A stretch of 23,656 nt of DNA from SOIV01 sp964435925 (GTDB taxonomy: Bacteria; Acidobacteriota; Aminicenantia; Aminicenantales; Aminicenantaceae): the NCBI GenBank assembly GCA_964435925.1, contig CAYTBG010000037.1:1-23656 (forward strand), given 5' to 3'. The position numbers and the translations under genes are program-made. Below the pieces are notes generated by a model. It saw nothing but the letters and a program-made list of their open reading frames with translations. It did no database searches and had not been told where the DNA came from. Shown here piece by piece: positions 1 through 7,883 of this stretch; within the stretch, counting starts at the first letter, position 1, and each line of letters opens with the position of its first letter.

Positions 1-226
1 GGAAGCTAGGCTATTTCCCATAACCTTCTCCAATCAAGGATTTGGAGATGCTTCCATGATCAAGGCCTTCCTTTTTTAGCGTTCTTCGCTATTTTTGTAA
101 ACAAAAAGGATTTTGATGCGTATTAGATATAGATGCATCCTTTTTGTCTTTTTTGACGTATTAATAAATGAACCTGATGGATAATAATATTTTCTTAATT
201 AACGATCTTCCACAAGGAGCTATCAT
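1..226. other. Leader of the first gene with dispersed-repeat arm and hairpins
   Basis: No gene is visible here. Bases 7-25 (ctaggctatttcccataac) match the arms of the palindromic element near 14288-14475, and both places continue to a shared gagatgctt. A perfect hairpin CTCCAA/TTGGAG lies at 28-33 and 42-47, and GGAAGC/GCTTCC pairs 1-6 with 50-55. A small hairpin (TAGCG/CGCTA, 77-91) is followed by five T's, and an 11-bp inverted repeat (101-111 with 137-147) is followed by T's. Either could terminate a gene lying left of the window. No well-spaced promoter for the next gene could be identified. Confidence 0.5.
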
Positions 227-2884
227 ATGGGGATAAAGTCTGCCTTCATAATTATTTTATTATTACCGTTATTTTTATTAGCTCAGCTCCCCACTCCTCA
301 AGCACAAAAGACCGTTCATGCTACCCGAGCCAACGGACCAATTAGTATTGATGGTGTTTTAGAGGAAACCGCCTGGCAGGAAGAAGGATACAGTAACTTT
401 ATCCAGTCTGATCCGACTGACGGCGCCCAGCCCACTGAAAAAACTAAGATCTGGGTAGCGTATGACGAAAAATCTCTTTATGTGGCTGCTCGCCTGTATG
501 ATTCGCATCCGGAATTGATCACAAGCCGCTTGGGACGCCGGGATGATTTTGTCGACTCTGACTGGTTTATATTTGCTGTAGATCCCTATTATGACCGGCG
601 CTCCGGTTATCAGTTTGCTGTAAATCCTGCCGGCTCCATCGTTGATTGGACTCTTTACAATGATGAATGGAATGATACGACCTGGGATGGTATCTGGGAA
701 TGGAAAGCTCTGATCGATGAGAAAGGTTGGACTGTTGAAATCAAAATCCCCTATAATCAACTGCGTTTTTCGAAAAAAGATGAATATGTATGGGGAGTGA
801 ATTTCCGCAGAGTCATCAAGCGGAAAAACGAGAGAACCGGTTTTGTCTGGGTTCCCAAAGAAGACAGCGGTTATGTCTCCCGTTTTGCCAAACTTTTGGG
901 AATCCAGGATATTCGTCCTGGCCGGCTCATGGAGTTCCTACCCTACTCTATTGTCCAGGCTCAATACAGCCCTGAAGAATCAGGCAATCCTTTTGAGACA
1001 GGAAAAAAATATTTAGGAAATACAGGGTTCGACCTTAAGATCGGTTTGAAAAGCAATTTAACACTGGATACAACCGTTAATCCTGATTTCGGGCAGGTTG
1101 AGGTTGACCCGGCTGTGGTCAACCTGAGTGATTTTGAGTCATACTTTTCGGAGAAGAGACCGTTTTTTATCGAAGGCTCAACCATCTTCGATCAGTTTGG
1201 CCGAGGAGGAGCGACCAGCAATGCCAGTATAAGCTGGAGCTCGCCTTCTTTCTTCTACAGCCGCCGTATCGGCAGGGCTCCCCAGGGCGATGTCGAACAG
1301 GACGGCCATGTGAATTTCCCGGACAGGTCGACAATATTAGGAGCCTTTAAACTCACAGGTAAAGTGGGAAAAGGCTGGAACATAGGATTCATCAATGCCC
1401 TGACAGCAAGGGAATATGCAGAGATTGATTCTGGCGGGCAACGCTTTAAAGAAGAAGTGGAACCTTTTTCTTATTATGGAGTACTCAGGACTCTGAGAGA
1501 GTTTAATGAAGGGAAACAAGGGCTCGGCTTTATTGCCACATCTGTTGTTCGAGATTTAAGTAATCAAAACCTTGACGGTATTTTAAACAAAAATGCTTTC
1601 TCGCTAGCCGTTGATGGCTGGACTTTTCTTGATAAGAATAAAACCTGGGTTACTGGCGGCTGGTTTGGGGGTACACGAGTCGAAGGGAGCCAAGCGGCAA
1701 TTCTGGAGTTACAGCAATCTTCTTTACATTATTACCAGCGTCCGGATGCTACCCATGTTGAGGTGAACGAAGAGGCGACCTCTCTCAGCGGCTGGGGTGG
1801 GCGATTCTATATAAACAAGCAAAAGGGCAATTTCCTTTTTAATGCGGCTTTTGGTGCATTGTCTCCAGGTTTTGACCCGAATGATGTCGGATTCCAACAC
1901 GGAATGTCTGACAAAATCAATGCCCATCTGCTTACAGGCTACTATCAACCTCAGCCTGGTAAAGTCTTTAGAAATTGGCTAGTTTATGGTGGTCCTTTCC
2001 GAAACTATGACTTCGGTGGCAATAAAACCTGGGATGGATACTTGTTCCTTGTCGAGGGCCAATTCTTAAATTACTGGGGATTTAACACGATGCTTGCTTA
2101 TAATCCCCAAACCATTAGTAACAATTTAACAAGAGGAGGGCCTCTAGCCCTCATCCCCTCCGGTTATCAGATTGACTTCGGCCTCAGTACCGACAGCCGG
2201 AAACCGATAGTAATTTCAGCATACCAAGGTTACTACTCAAGGCCCACTGATGGCTACAACTGGAGCGGCAGTATCTCTCTGCGCTGGAAGCCAAGGACCA
2301 ACATCAGCTTCTCTTTTGGCCCGGAGTATTATGTTAAAAAATCGAGTATCCAATGGGTAGATAAAGTGGATGATCCGTTGATGACTGAAACATTTGGAAC
2401 TCGGTACATATTTGGCGGCTATTTCCAGAGAATGCTCTCCAGTAATATCAGGTTGAACTGGACTTTCAATCCCAGGTTGAGCCTGCAGCTTTACCTCCAG
2501 CCTCTTCTGGCTGTAGGAGAGTATAACCAATTCAAAGAACTCGCCAGACCAAAAAAATATGAGTACAACCTCTTTGGCGAAGGCGGATCCACGATCTCTT
2601 ATTCCGATTCCGCTGAAGAATATACAGTTGATCCTGATGGGCCTGGACCGGCTCCGGATTTTTCTTATGAGAATCCAGATTTTAACTTCAAATCCCTCCG
2701 AGGCACAATTGTTCTAAGGTGGGAGTATTTGCCTGGTTCTATACTCTATTTTGTCTGGACACAGAATCGAGCGGACGAGGCAAATCCCGGAAATTTCAAT
2801 TTCAGTCGTGATATGGGGGACCTGTTTACAGCCCCAGGAGACAATATATTCTTAATAAAAATTTCCTTCCGCTGGAATATATAA
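227..2884 (+). CDS. Exported CBM9-like / DUF5916 outer-membrane protein
   Basis: An 885-residue exported protein. Residues 1-27 form a signal peptide with a long hydrophobic core ending near AQ. Residues about 28-225 look like the carbohydrate-binding family 9-like fold (ISIDGVLEETAW, then IWVAYDEKSLYVAARLYD), and the rest matches the DUF5916 type: aromatic-rich alternating strands (NPDFGQVEVDPAVVNLS, FSEKRPFFIEG) ending in FLIKISFRWNI, a beta-barrel-like terminal strand with aromatic residues. The length of 850-900 is usual for this family. The start is supported by AAGGAG at 214-219, seven bases before the ATG. It is one of only two plus-strand genes and stands alone. It probably sits in the outer membrane. 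No substrate is known, and binding of sugars is suggested only by the CBM9-like fold. Family assignment is confident; function is not. Confidence 0.88.
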   Translation: MGIKSAFIIILLLPLFLLAQLPTPQAQKTVHATRANGPISIDGVLEETAWQEEGYSNFIQSDPTDGAQPTEKTKIWVAYDEKSLYVAARLYDSHPELITSRLGRRDDFVDSDWFIFAVDPYYDRRSGYQFAVNPAGSIVDWTLYNDEWNDTTWDGIWEWKALIDEKGWTVEIKIPYNQLRFSKKDEYVWGVNFRRVIKRKNERTGFVWVPKEDSGYVSRFAKLLGIQDIRPGRLMEFLPYSIVQAQYSPEESGNPFETGKKYLGNTGFDLKIGLKSNLTLDTTVNPDFGQVEVDPAVVNLSDFESYFSEKRPFFIEGSTIFDQFGRGGATSNASISWSSPSFFYSRRIGRAPQGDVEQDGHVNFPDRSTILGAFKLTGKVGKGWNIGFINALTAREYAEIDSGGQRFKEEVEPFSYYGVLRTLREFNEGKQGLGFIATSVVRDLSNQNLDGILNKNAFSLAVDGWTFLDKNKTWVTGGWFGGTRVEGSQAAILELQQSSLHYYQRPDATHVEVNEEATSLSGWGGRFYINKQKGNFLFNAAFGALSPGFDPNDVGFQHGMSDKINAHLLTGYYQPQPGKVFRNWLVYGGPFRNYDFGGNKTWDGYLFLVEGQFLNYWGFNTMLAYNPQTISNNLTRGGPLALIPSGYQIDFGLSTDSRKPIVISAYQGYYSRPTDGYNWSGSISLRWKPRTNISFSFGPEYYVKKSSIQWVDKVDDPLMTETFGTRYIFGGYFQRMLSSNIRLNWTFNPRLSLQLYLQPLLAVGEYNQFKELARPKKYEYNLFGEGGSTISYSDSAEEYTVDPDGPGPAPDFSYENPDFNFKSLRGTIVLRWEYLPGSILYFVWTQNRADEANPGNFNFSRDMGDLFTAPGDNIFLIKISFRWNI

Positions 2885-2905
2885 ATGGGGACAGGCCCCC
2901 TTTTC
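2885..2905 (+). terminator. Short GC hairpin with T tail after the DUF5916 gene
   Basis: Directly after the TAA stop, GGGG (2887-2890) pairs with CCCC around the loop ACAGG, followed by TTTT (2901-2904). This has the form of a minimal intrinsic terminator. The GGGGACAGGC core is also a copy of the motif found after other stop codons in the window. Confidence 0.5.
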
Positions 2906-2942
2906 TGCTCCAATAATTCGGTAACACTTTTATAATGTCACT

Positions 2943-3100
2943 CAGACTGTGTCGCAATTAATTGCCAGATTTAAAATGGGAAACGAACAAAACATTCTAC
3001 CTAAAAAAGAGTCTTTAATATGCTTGTTCACCTTAATTATAGCCTTAAATGGGAAATTTTTATCAAACTTTTTCATATTTTTAAATTGCGACACAGTCTG
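2943..3100. repeat. 158-bp MITE-like unit with 17-bp perfect terminal inverted repeats
   Basis: The left end CAGACTGTGTCGCAATT and the right end AATTGCGACACAGTCTG are exact reverse complements over 17 bases. The interior is AT-rich, non-coding, and carries a TTAAA(A)TGGGAAA direct repeat near each end. I see no clear target-site duplication. It may be a miniature inverted-repeat element or simply a long stem-loop. Confidence 0.6.
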
Positions 3101-3178
3101 ATTGCGAGGAGCGCAGCGACGCGGCAATCTCAACCTTTTTTTATGAGATTGCTTCGCCCCTGTGGGGCTCGCAATGAC
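3101..3178 (+). repeat. REP-like structured repeat, copy 1
   Basis: A 78-base palindromic unit. ATTGCGAG (3101-3108) pairs with CTCGCAAT (3168-3175), GCAATCTC pairs with GAGATTGC inside it, and GCCCC-TGT-GGGGC makes the tip of a third stem. A second copy lies inverted at 11049-11130 with about 90% identity. Such units are typically extragenic, and this one separates two convergent genes, where it could also stop transcription. Confidence 0.8.
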
Positions 3179-3223
3179 ACTTTTATTCTTTTTCTATCTG
3201 CCTGCGATTTACATCAACTTAAT

Positions 3224-3245
3224 AAAAAGTAGCCTGTCCCCTTTT
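3224..3245 (-). repeat. GGGGACAGGCTAC motif abutting the tldE stop codon
   Basis: Read on the minus strand this is a run of A's, GGGGACAGGCTAC, then five T's, starting at the base after the tldE TAA. The copy at 22871-22892 matches it at 19 of 22 positions. Related forms follow the stop codons at 2884 and 23015. Confidence 0.65.
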
Positions 3246-4580
3246 TTATTTGCCTCCGATTTGTATTGACTTGATGCGGAATGTGGGGGCTGTGAAGCTC
3301 CGAGTTAGGTCAAGGTCATCTCCAACCATGTCGATATTCTTAAGCATTTCAAACGCGGATCCGGCTATGGTCAAACCTCTCACCGGAAAGGCTATCTTCC
3401 CGTTTTCTACCCAAAAACCAGAAGCTCCTCCGCTGAAATTTCCGCTGACCGGCGCTATGCCGTAACCGGTAACACCCTTAAGCAAAAGCCCCTTTTCTGT
3501 CCTCTTGATAATCTCCTCACGTGAATTCTTTCCCGCTTTCATGTAAAAATTATGAGCACTAATGCCCGGCAGACTTGTAAAACCGCGTCTTGAGGCATTT
3601 CCAGTGCTCTTCACACCTGCCCTTTTAGCAACGATGGTGTTATACATAAAACCCGTAAGGATGCCGTTATCAACAATTATCCTTTTTTGAGTCGGGACGC
3701 CTTCTCCATCAAAGGGCTTACTGCCTAATCCTTTTGGCCTCGTGCCATCATCGATTATCGTTATCAACTCTGAAGCAATCTTCTGGTTCAATTTTTTTGC
3801 CAGAAAACTTCTCCCTTGAAGAACACGTTCGCCGTTTATGGCTGCTAAGATGCCGCCTAAAATTGCCCTGGCCACATCAGGATCAAAAATAACCGCGGCT
3901 TTTTGCGTTTCGATCATTTGAGGATCGAGCATTTCATAAGCCTCTTTTGCTGCCTTTTCTGCGATTTCTTCGGGTGGCTTCAAATCAGCAAAAAACCGCC
4001 TCGAACAGTACTCCCCTCCTGAAGATCTCTGCTCTCCTTTCTCCGCCACAACATAAACGCCATAAGAACAATCCGAAATTTTTGAACTCTTACTTAATCC
4101 GTTCGAGTTAGCCAGGAAAATCTCTTCTTCTCCTTCTGAGTAGCTGGCACCGCTGCTCTTAGTAATCCGGCTATCTTTCATAGCTAGCTTCTCTACTTTC
4201 TTGGCCATCTCTATTTTCTTTTCCTTCGGGACCTGACTTATCTGGGGATCGTAGAGCTTTCCAACTTTTGTTATCCCTTTATCATCAGGAAGCACATTAT
4301 TCTCATCAGGAGTCGTGTTCTTAGCAAACCTGACTGCACTTTCTATAGAATTCTCCAGGGCTTTATCTGAAAAATCATTGCAGCTTGAAAAAGCCATTCT
4401 TTTTTGAGCAAAGACTCTGAAACCGACACCGTGAGAACCTGCCTCCTGAACCGTTTCTACTTCCCCGTTGCGCACTCTGATGTTGAGGTTAAGTCCTGAT
4501 TCTACATAAACCTCGGCTTCATCGGCGCCCAGCTTCAAACATTTCTTAACAAGTTGTTCTGATAATTCTTTATAGTCCAT
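3246..4580 (-). CDS. tldE: TldE/PmbA-family metalloprotease subunit
   Basis: A 444-residue protein of the TldD/PmbA (U62) family. It is the non-catalytic type: it lacks the HExxxH zinc motif, as TldE does, but keeps the family pattern, with an N-terminal helix pair (ELSEQLVKKCLKLGADEAEVYVE), a mid-protein FDPDVARAIL segment, and a C-terminal glycine-rich region (GFTSLPGISAHNFYMKAG, FSGGASGFWVENG) ending in TFRIKSIQIGG. In Escherichia coli TldE pairs with TldD to trim peptides such as microcin B17 in the cytoplasm. AAGGAG at 4587-4592 supports the start. The gene follows the tldD-like gene by 25 nt, so the two are almost surely one transcript. It has no signal peptide, unlike its partner. Its stop codon is followed directly by the GGGGACAGGC motif. 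Confidence 0.9.
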   Translation of the reverse strand: MDYKELSEQLVKKCLKLGADEAEVYVESGLNLNIRVRNGEVETVQEAGSHGVGFRVFAQKRMAFSSCNDFSDKALENSIESAVRFAKNTTPDENNVLPDDKGITKVGKLYDPQISQVPKEKKIEMAKKVEKLAMKDSRITKSSGASYSEGEEEIFLANSNGLSKSSKISDCSYGVYVVAEKGEQRSSGGEYCSRRFFADLKPPEEIAEKAAKEAYEMLDPQMIETQKAAVIFDPDVARAILGGILAAINGERVLQGRSFLAKKLNQKIASELITIIDDGTRPKGLGSKPFDGEGVPTQKRIIVDNGILTGFMYNTIVAKRAGVKSTGNASRRGFTSLPGISAHNFYMKAGKNSREEIIKRTEKGLLLKGVTGYGIAPVSGNFSGGASGFWVENGKIAFPVRGLTIAGSAFEMLKNIDMVGDDLDLTRSFTAPTFRIKSIQIGGK

Positions 4581-4605
4581 GATTATCTCCTTTCTCTCGA
4601 TTCAT

Positions 4606-6144
4606 TCATCTTCTTGCTCTGCTGCCACCCACGTTTATGCCACGAATCCTCACAGTGGGCTGTCCTGCCGATACCTCGGCTTCCTGTCCCTTGCCACAAA
4701 TTCCTGGACCAAAAGCAAGATTATCCCCGACCGCATCTACGTTTACGATGACATCCTGGCAGCTTCCGATAAGAGTTGCTCCCTTGACAGGAGTCGTCTT
4801 CTTTCCGTCTTCAATCAAGTAAGCTTCGCGGCAGGTAAAATTGAACATCCCTGTTATGGGATTAACACTTCCTCCGCTAAGGCTCTGGACATACAAACCT
4901 TTCTTGGTGGAGGCGAGAATATTTTCAGGTTTATCCTTCCCTTTTTCGATGAAAGTATTGGTCATACGAGGAATCGGGATGTAACGGAAACTTTCGCGCC
5001 TTCCATTTCCGGTGCGCTCCATTTTCAACTGCTTTGCTGAAAGTATATCGGTCATGTATTTCACAAGAACTCCATCCTTTATTAAGACATTCCGCTTCAT
5101 CTGGGTTCCTTCATCATCGAAATTTGTAGTTCCTCTGAAATTGGGCAAAGTTCCATCGTCCACCATGGTAAAAACGTCACTGGCCACTTTCTGTCCCATT
5201 TTGCCCGTAAATACTCCGGTCTTCCTGGCAATACCATCTCCTTCCAGAGGGTGCCCCACAGCCTCATGGACAAGAACACCGCCCCATCCGTTTTGCATGA
5301 CAACATCCATTATTCCTGCCGGAGCATCTTTGGCCTCAAGCATGGCAATTGATTCTCGAGCACATGTTTGCGCTACCTCTTCAGGACTGACTTCATCAAA
5401 CATTTCAAATCCAGAATGGCGGCTGAGCCTCTCTCGTCCCATATGGCGAGTATTTTTTCCAACACCCAGGGTCTGAACGATAAAGAACAGAAGCGGCAGC
5501 TCATCACTCACTAGGAGTCCTTCACTATTGGCAACGGTTCTCCCTCTGGTCTCATCATAATAGCTGATTGAAGCCATCTTAATTTTTGGGTCATAATCTA
5601 AAGCGGCCTGGTTAGCTCGCTTCATAATCTCGAGGCGCTTCTCATCTGCCACTCCTTCAAGAGGAAGCTTGACTGTAATAAAAGATTTTCTCTTGGCTTT
5701 CTTTAAATCCACAGGGCCTATTGCTTTAGTCTCTCTGGCAATAAAAGAGGCGTCCTCAGCAGCATTCATGAGTTTCTCTTCGGTGATATCGTCTGTGTAT
5801 GCATATCCAGTCTTATCTCCAGATATGACTCTTACACCTGCGCCCTGACTTAAGGCGAATATTCCACTCTTGAATTTAGATTCCTCCATCAATATACTGC
5901 GAGAAATTCTATTTTCCACGTATACTTCTGCAAATTCACCCCCTTTTTCAAGGGCATGCTTTATGGTTTTTTTCAGGATTTGAGGATCGAGCACCAGCTT
6001 AGCTCCAGCTTTTCCTGAGCCCTTATAAGATAAAAGCTCTGTCATAAGAGCGGGCGTTGCTGCCAGCGCAATTCCTCCTTTAAGGCTCATCTGTAGAAAT
6101 TTTCGACGAGGTATATCTTCGACAAAATAACTTCTAAACTTCAT
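4606..6144 (-). CDS. tldD: TldD-family metalloprotease with twin-arginine signal
   Basis: A 512-residue catalytic subunit of the TldD/PmbA peptidase family. The zinc motif HExxxH is at H293-E294 to H298 (HEAVGHPLEGD). C483 in GICGKGQ probably corresponds to the cysteine ligand of Escherichia coli TldD. The C-terminal GQPTVRIRGI is typical of the family. Unusually, residues 1-38 look like a Tat export signal: PRRKFLQ at 12-18, then a moderately hydrophobic stretch GGIALAATPAL. The normal TldD core begins only at about residue 52 (LDPQILKKTIKHALEKGGE), so the signal is an added segment. GGAGG at 6151-6155 fits this start. It is first in a two-gene operon with the TldE-like gene. Its peptide substrate is unknown; no RiPP precursor was seen nearby. 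Confidence 0.92.
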   Translation of the reverse strand: MKFRSYFVEDIPRRKFLQMSLKGGIALAATPALMTELLSYKGSGKAGAKLVLDPQILKKTIKHALEKGGEFAEVYVENRISRSILMEESKFKSGIFALSQGAGVRVISGDKTGYAYTDDITEEKLMNAAEDASFIARETKAIGPVDLKKAKRKSFITVKLPLEGVADEKRLEIMKRANQAALDYDPKIKMASISYYDETRGRTVANSEGLLVSDELPLLFFIVQTLGVGKNTRHMGRERLSRHSGFEMFDEVSPEEVAQTCARESIAMLEAKDAPAGIMDVVMQNGWGGVLVHEAVGHPLEGDGIARKTGVFTGKMGQKVASDVFTMVDDGTLPNFRGTTNFDDEGTQMKRNVLIKDGVLVKYMTDILSAKQLKMERTGNGRRESFRYIPIPRMTNTFIEKGKDKPENILASTKKGLYVQSLSGGSVNPITGMFNFTCREAYLIEDGKKTTPVKGATLIGSCQDVIVNVDAVGDNLAFGPGICGKGQEAEVSAGQPTVRIRGINVGGSRARR

Positions 6145-6228
6145 GCTTTACCTCCAAATGAATTTTTCTTAATTATATCGGACTTAAATCCTTATGGCAA
6201 AAAGAAAAAAGAAAACTTAAAATGGGGT

Positions 6229-6304
6229 ACATAAAACCGGGATAGCCCCCTTCATTCAAAACCCCTTTTTAAAAGTATAAAAAAAGACCAGCCCCCTTTT
6301 TTGT
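6229..6304. repeat. Two degenerate copies of the G-tract motif in a divergent intergenic region
   Basis: Read on the minus strand, GGGGGCTGGTCTTTTTT (about 6283-6299) and GGGGGCTATCCCGGTTTT (about 6233-6250) both resemble the GGGGACAGGCTAC-plus-T motif found after stop codons. Here they stand between divergent start regions, not after a gene. Confidence 0.4.
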
Positions 6305-6355
6305 GATAAATTCATATTGCTTATTTATTTATTCACTAACAACACAAGAGAAAAG

Positions 6356-6384
6356 TTGCTTCAAAATAAGACTGCTGTTAATAT
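6356..6384 (+). promoter_or_regulatory. Sigma-70-type promoter for the DUF3795 gene
   Basis: TTGCTT (6356-6361) and TAATAT (6379-6384) are separated by exactly 17 bases. The transcript would begin about 40 bases before the AGGAGGT ribosome site at 6419-6425. Confidence 0.55.
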
Positions 6385-6429
6385 ATAACCCTAATTCAGA
6401 AGGATTCTCTCAAAATCCAGGAGGTATAG

Positions 6430-6774
6430 ATGGATGAAATGATTGCTATTTGCGGCATTACCTGTCATGAGTGTGGGGCATTTTTGGCAACAAAAACTAA
6501 CGATGATGAGAAGCGAGCGGAAGTCGCTCAACTCTGGTCAAAAGAATTTAAGTCAGACATTAAGCCGGAAGATATTAATTGCGAAGGCTGCTTATCGGAT
6601 AGCGGGAATCTTTTCAGTCACCCCAAGACTTGTGAAATACGAAAATGCGGCAGGGAACGAGGTGTTGTCAATTGTGCTCATTGTAGTGATTATGTCTGTG
6701 AAAAGCTCGAAAAATTCTTCGAGATGGTACCAGCTGCTAAGACACGATTGGATGAGATAAAAGCCAAACTTTAA
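6430..6774 (+). CDS. DUF3795 cysteine-rich protein
   Basis: A 114-residue soluble protein. It opens with the DUF3795 signature CGITCHECGAF (C8, C12, C15) and has later pairs C51/C54, C68/C73, C82/C85 and C90. Ten cysteines arranged as CxxxC and CxxC sets suggest zinc or Fe-S binding, which is inference. The family has no established function. AGGAGGT at 6419-6425 is four to five bases from the ATG, and a clear promoter lies upstream, so it is probably monocistronic. It is divergent from tldD and convergent with the DUF4097 gene. The overlapping frame 6443-6760 is only a shadow. The length is usual for the family. Confidence 0.85.
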   Translation: MDEMIAICGITCHECGAFLATKTNDDEKRAEVAQLWSKEFKSDIKPEDINCEGCLSDSGNLFSHPKTCEIRKCGRERGVVNCAHCSDYVCEKLEKFFEMVPAAKTRLDEIKAKL

Positions 6775-6901
6775 GCTGTAAATCAGGTAATTGTCTCAGA
6801 TTCCTTTAATTAGGGAAAGAGAGTGGCTTGAAAAAATGGTCTCACGCGAAAAAAAAGGTTTATGCTTTCTTTTTATTTTTACGGAGAGAAGAACTAAACT
6901 C

Positions 6902-7762
6902 TTATTTTGTAATTTTAATCGAACCGTTTGTTGTCCTGAGCGAGATCTCAGGTCCTCCTTGACCAATCTGACCTTCAAGACTGCGTCTTGATTTTTTCAT
7001 ACTTTTAAGAGTAACAGGTAAATCCAAGGATATACTTCCGTTTGTTGTTCTGGCACTAAAATCAGCATTAACCTTCTCTAAAGAACCAACCCTTAGAGTA
7101 ATACTGCCATTCGTGGTTTTTGCTTTTATTGCGTCCTTAAAAGAAAGCATCTCCAGCACAATCGTCCCGTTTGTCGTATGTGCATCAAGTTCTCCTCTAA
7201 TATTCACTGCTTCTATTCTTCCGTTGGTGGAGGAAAGGGATACAGTGCCTTTTGCCCCATCCAGCTCAATTCTTCCGTTGGTGGTAGAGGCGTTAGTATG
7301 TCCGACCGGCCCAGTTATGTAAACACTTCCGTTTGTTGACTTTACTTTACCGAGATTTACTCCCTGGGGAACTTTAACTTCATAATTTACGCTTACTCTA
7401 ATATTTTTCCATTTGGGAAAGATTGTATTTACAGATACAGAATTTGCGGTTGCCTCTACTTCAATTTTTACTTCTTTCAGCTTATCAGGATCGCCCTTGG
7501 TAGTTTTTAGGGCTTTAATGTCTACCTTGTCTTCCTTCCAGGTTGTGATGGTGATAGAACCGTTTACGTTCTTGAGGCTAAAGGTGCCATCAGATCTTAG
7601 GGGCAATACCTTGGAGAATTCTTCACTTTCTTCCTGGCCGAAAAGTGCAGAAAGAAAGTCACCAGAACCAGAGGAAGCTTCAGCGGTAAGGGGAAGGGAA
7701 GAAAGGAACAATATCAAAAGAGCGAAAAAAGGAATGATTGTAAATAATTTCTTTGGATTCAT
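6902..7762 (-). CDS. Exported DUF4097-family repeat protein
   Basis: A 286-residue protein with a signal peptide (residues 1-29, hydrophobic core FTIIPFFALLILFLSSLPL, cleavage near AEA). The rest is a ladder of short strands built on a [ST]TNG[SRT] turn, as in the DUF4097/adhesin-like beta-solenoid families. The turns occur near residues 66, 143, 161, 179, 197, 217, 240 and 278, and four of them are exactly 18 residues apart, so each is likely one rung. It ends with a final TTNGSIKITK rung. AGGAGGAG just upstream supports the ATG. It follows the membrane-protein gene by 121 nt on the same strand. It is likely periplasmic or on the cell surface. No enzymatic motif is visible and the role is unknown. 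Confidence 0.85.
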   Translation of the reverse strand: MNPKKLFTIIPFFALLILFLSSLPLTAEASSGSGDFLSALFGQEESEEFSKVLPLRSDGTFSLKNVNGSITITTWKEDKVDIKALKTTKGDPDKLKEVKIEVEATANSVSVNTIFPKWKNIRVSVNYEVKVPQGVNLGKVKSTNGSVYITGPVGHTNASTTNGRIELDGAKGTVSLSSTNGRIEAVNIRGELDAHTTNGTIVLEMLSFKDAIKAKTTNGSITLRVGSLEKVNADFSARTTNGSISLDLPVTLKSMKKSRRSLEGQIGQGGPEISLRTTNGSIKITK

Positions 7763-7883
7763 AGACTCCTCCTAAAATATCATCTTAAGCATTAAAACAC
7801 ACCATTTAACCTTATAGACGCACCATAGTCCAAAAAGGTTCCTTTTGGGATGTAAAAAATTTGGAATAAATATTATCCTGAGC

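Larger units (their letters stand above)
2885..3245. repeat. Composite repeat block between convergent genes
   Basis: The 361 bases between the two convergent stop codons are nested repeats. The outermost pair is GGGGACAGGC (2887-2896) and its exact complement GCCTGTCCCC (3232-3241). Inside is a 158-bp AT-rich unit with perfect 17-bp inverted ends (2943-2959 and 3084-3100), joined without a gap to a REP-like hairpin (3101-3178). No coding sequence is credible here. The short frames across it have no ribosome site or family likeness. Confidence 0.7.

Noticed and set aside
153..185. TTGACG followed by GATAAT as a promoter for the first gene
   Set aside because: The spacing is 21 bases, too long for a sigma-70 promoter.
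5012..5476. A 154-residue plus-strand frame inside tldD
   Set aside because: It is antisense to conserved TldD sequence, including the zinc motif region, so it is a shadow.
7833..7854. A hairpin TCCAAAAAGG/CCTTTTGGGA between the membrane-protein and DUF4097 genes
   Set aside because: It has one mismatch, a very short loop and no T-run on either strand, so it is not called as a terminator.
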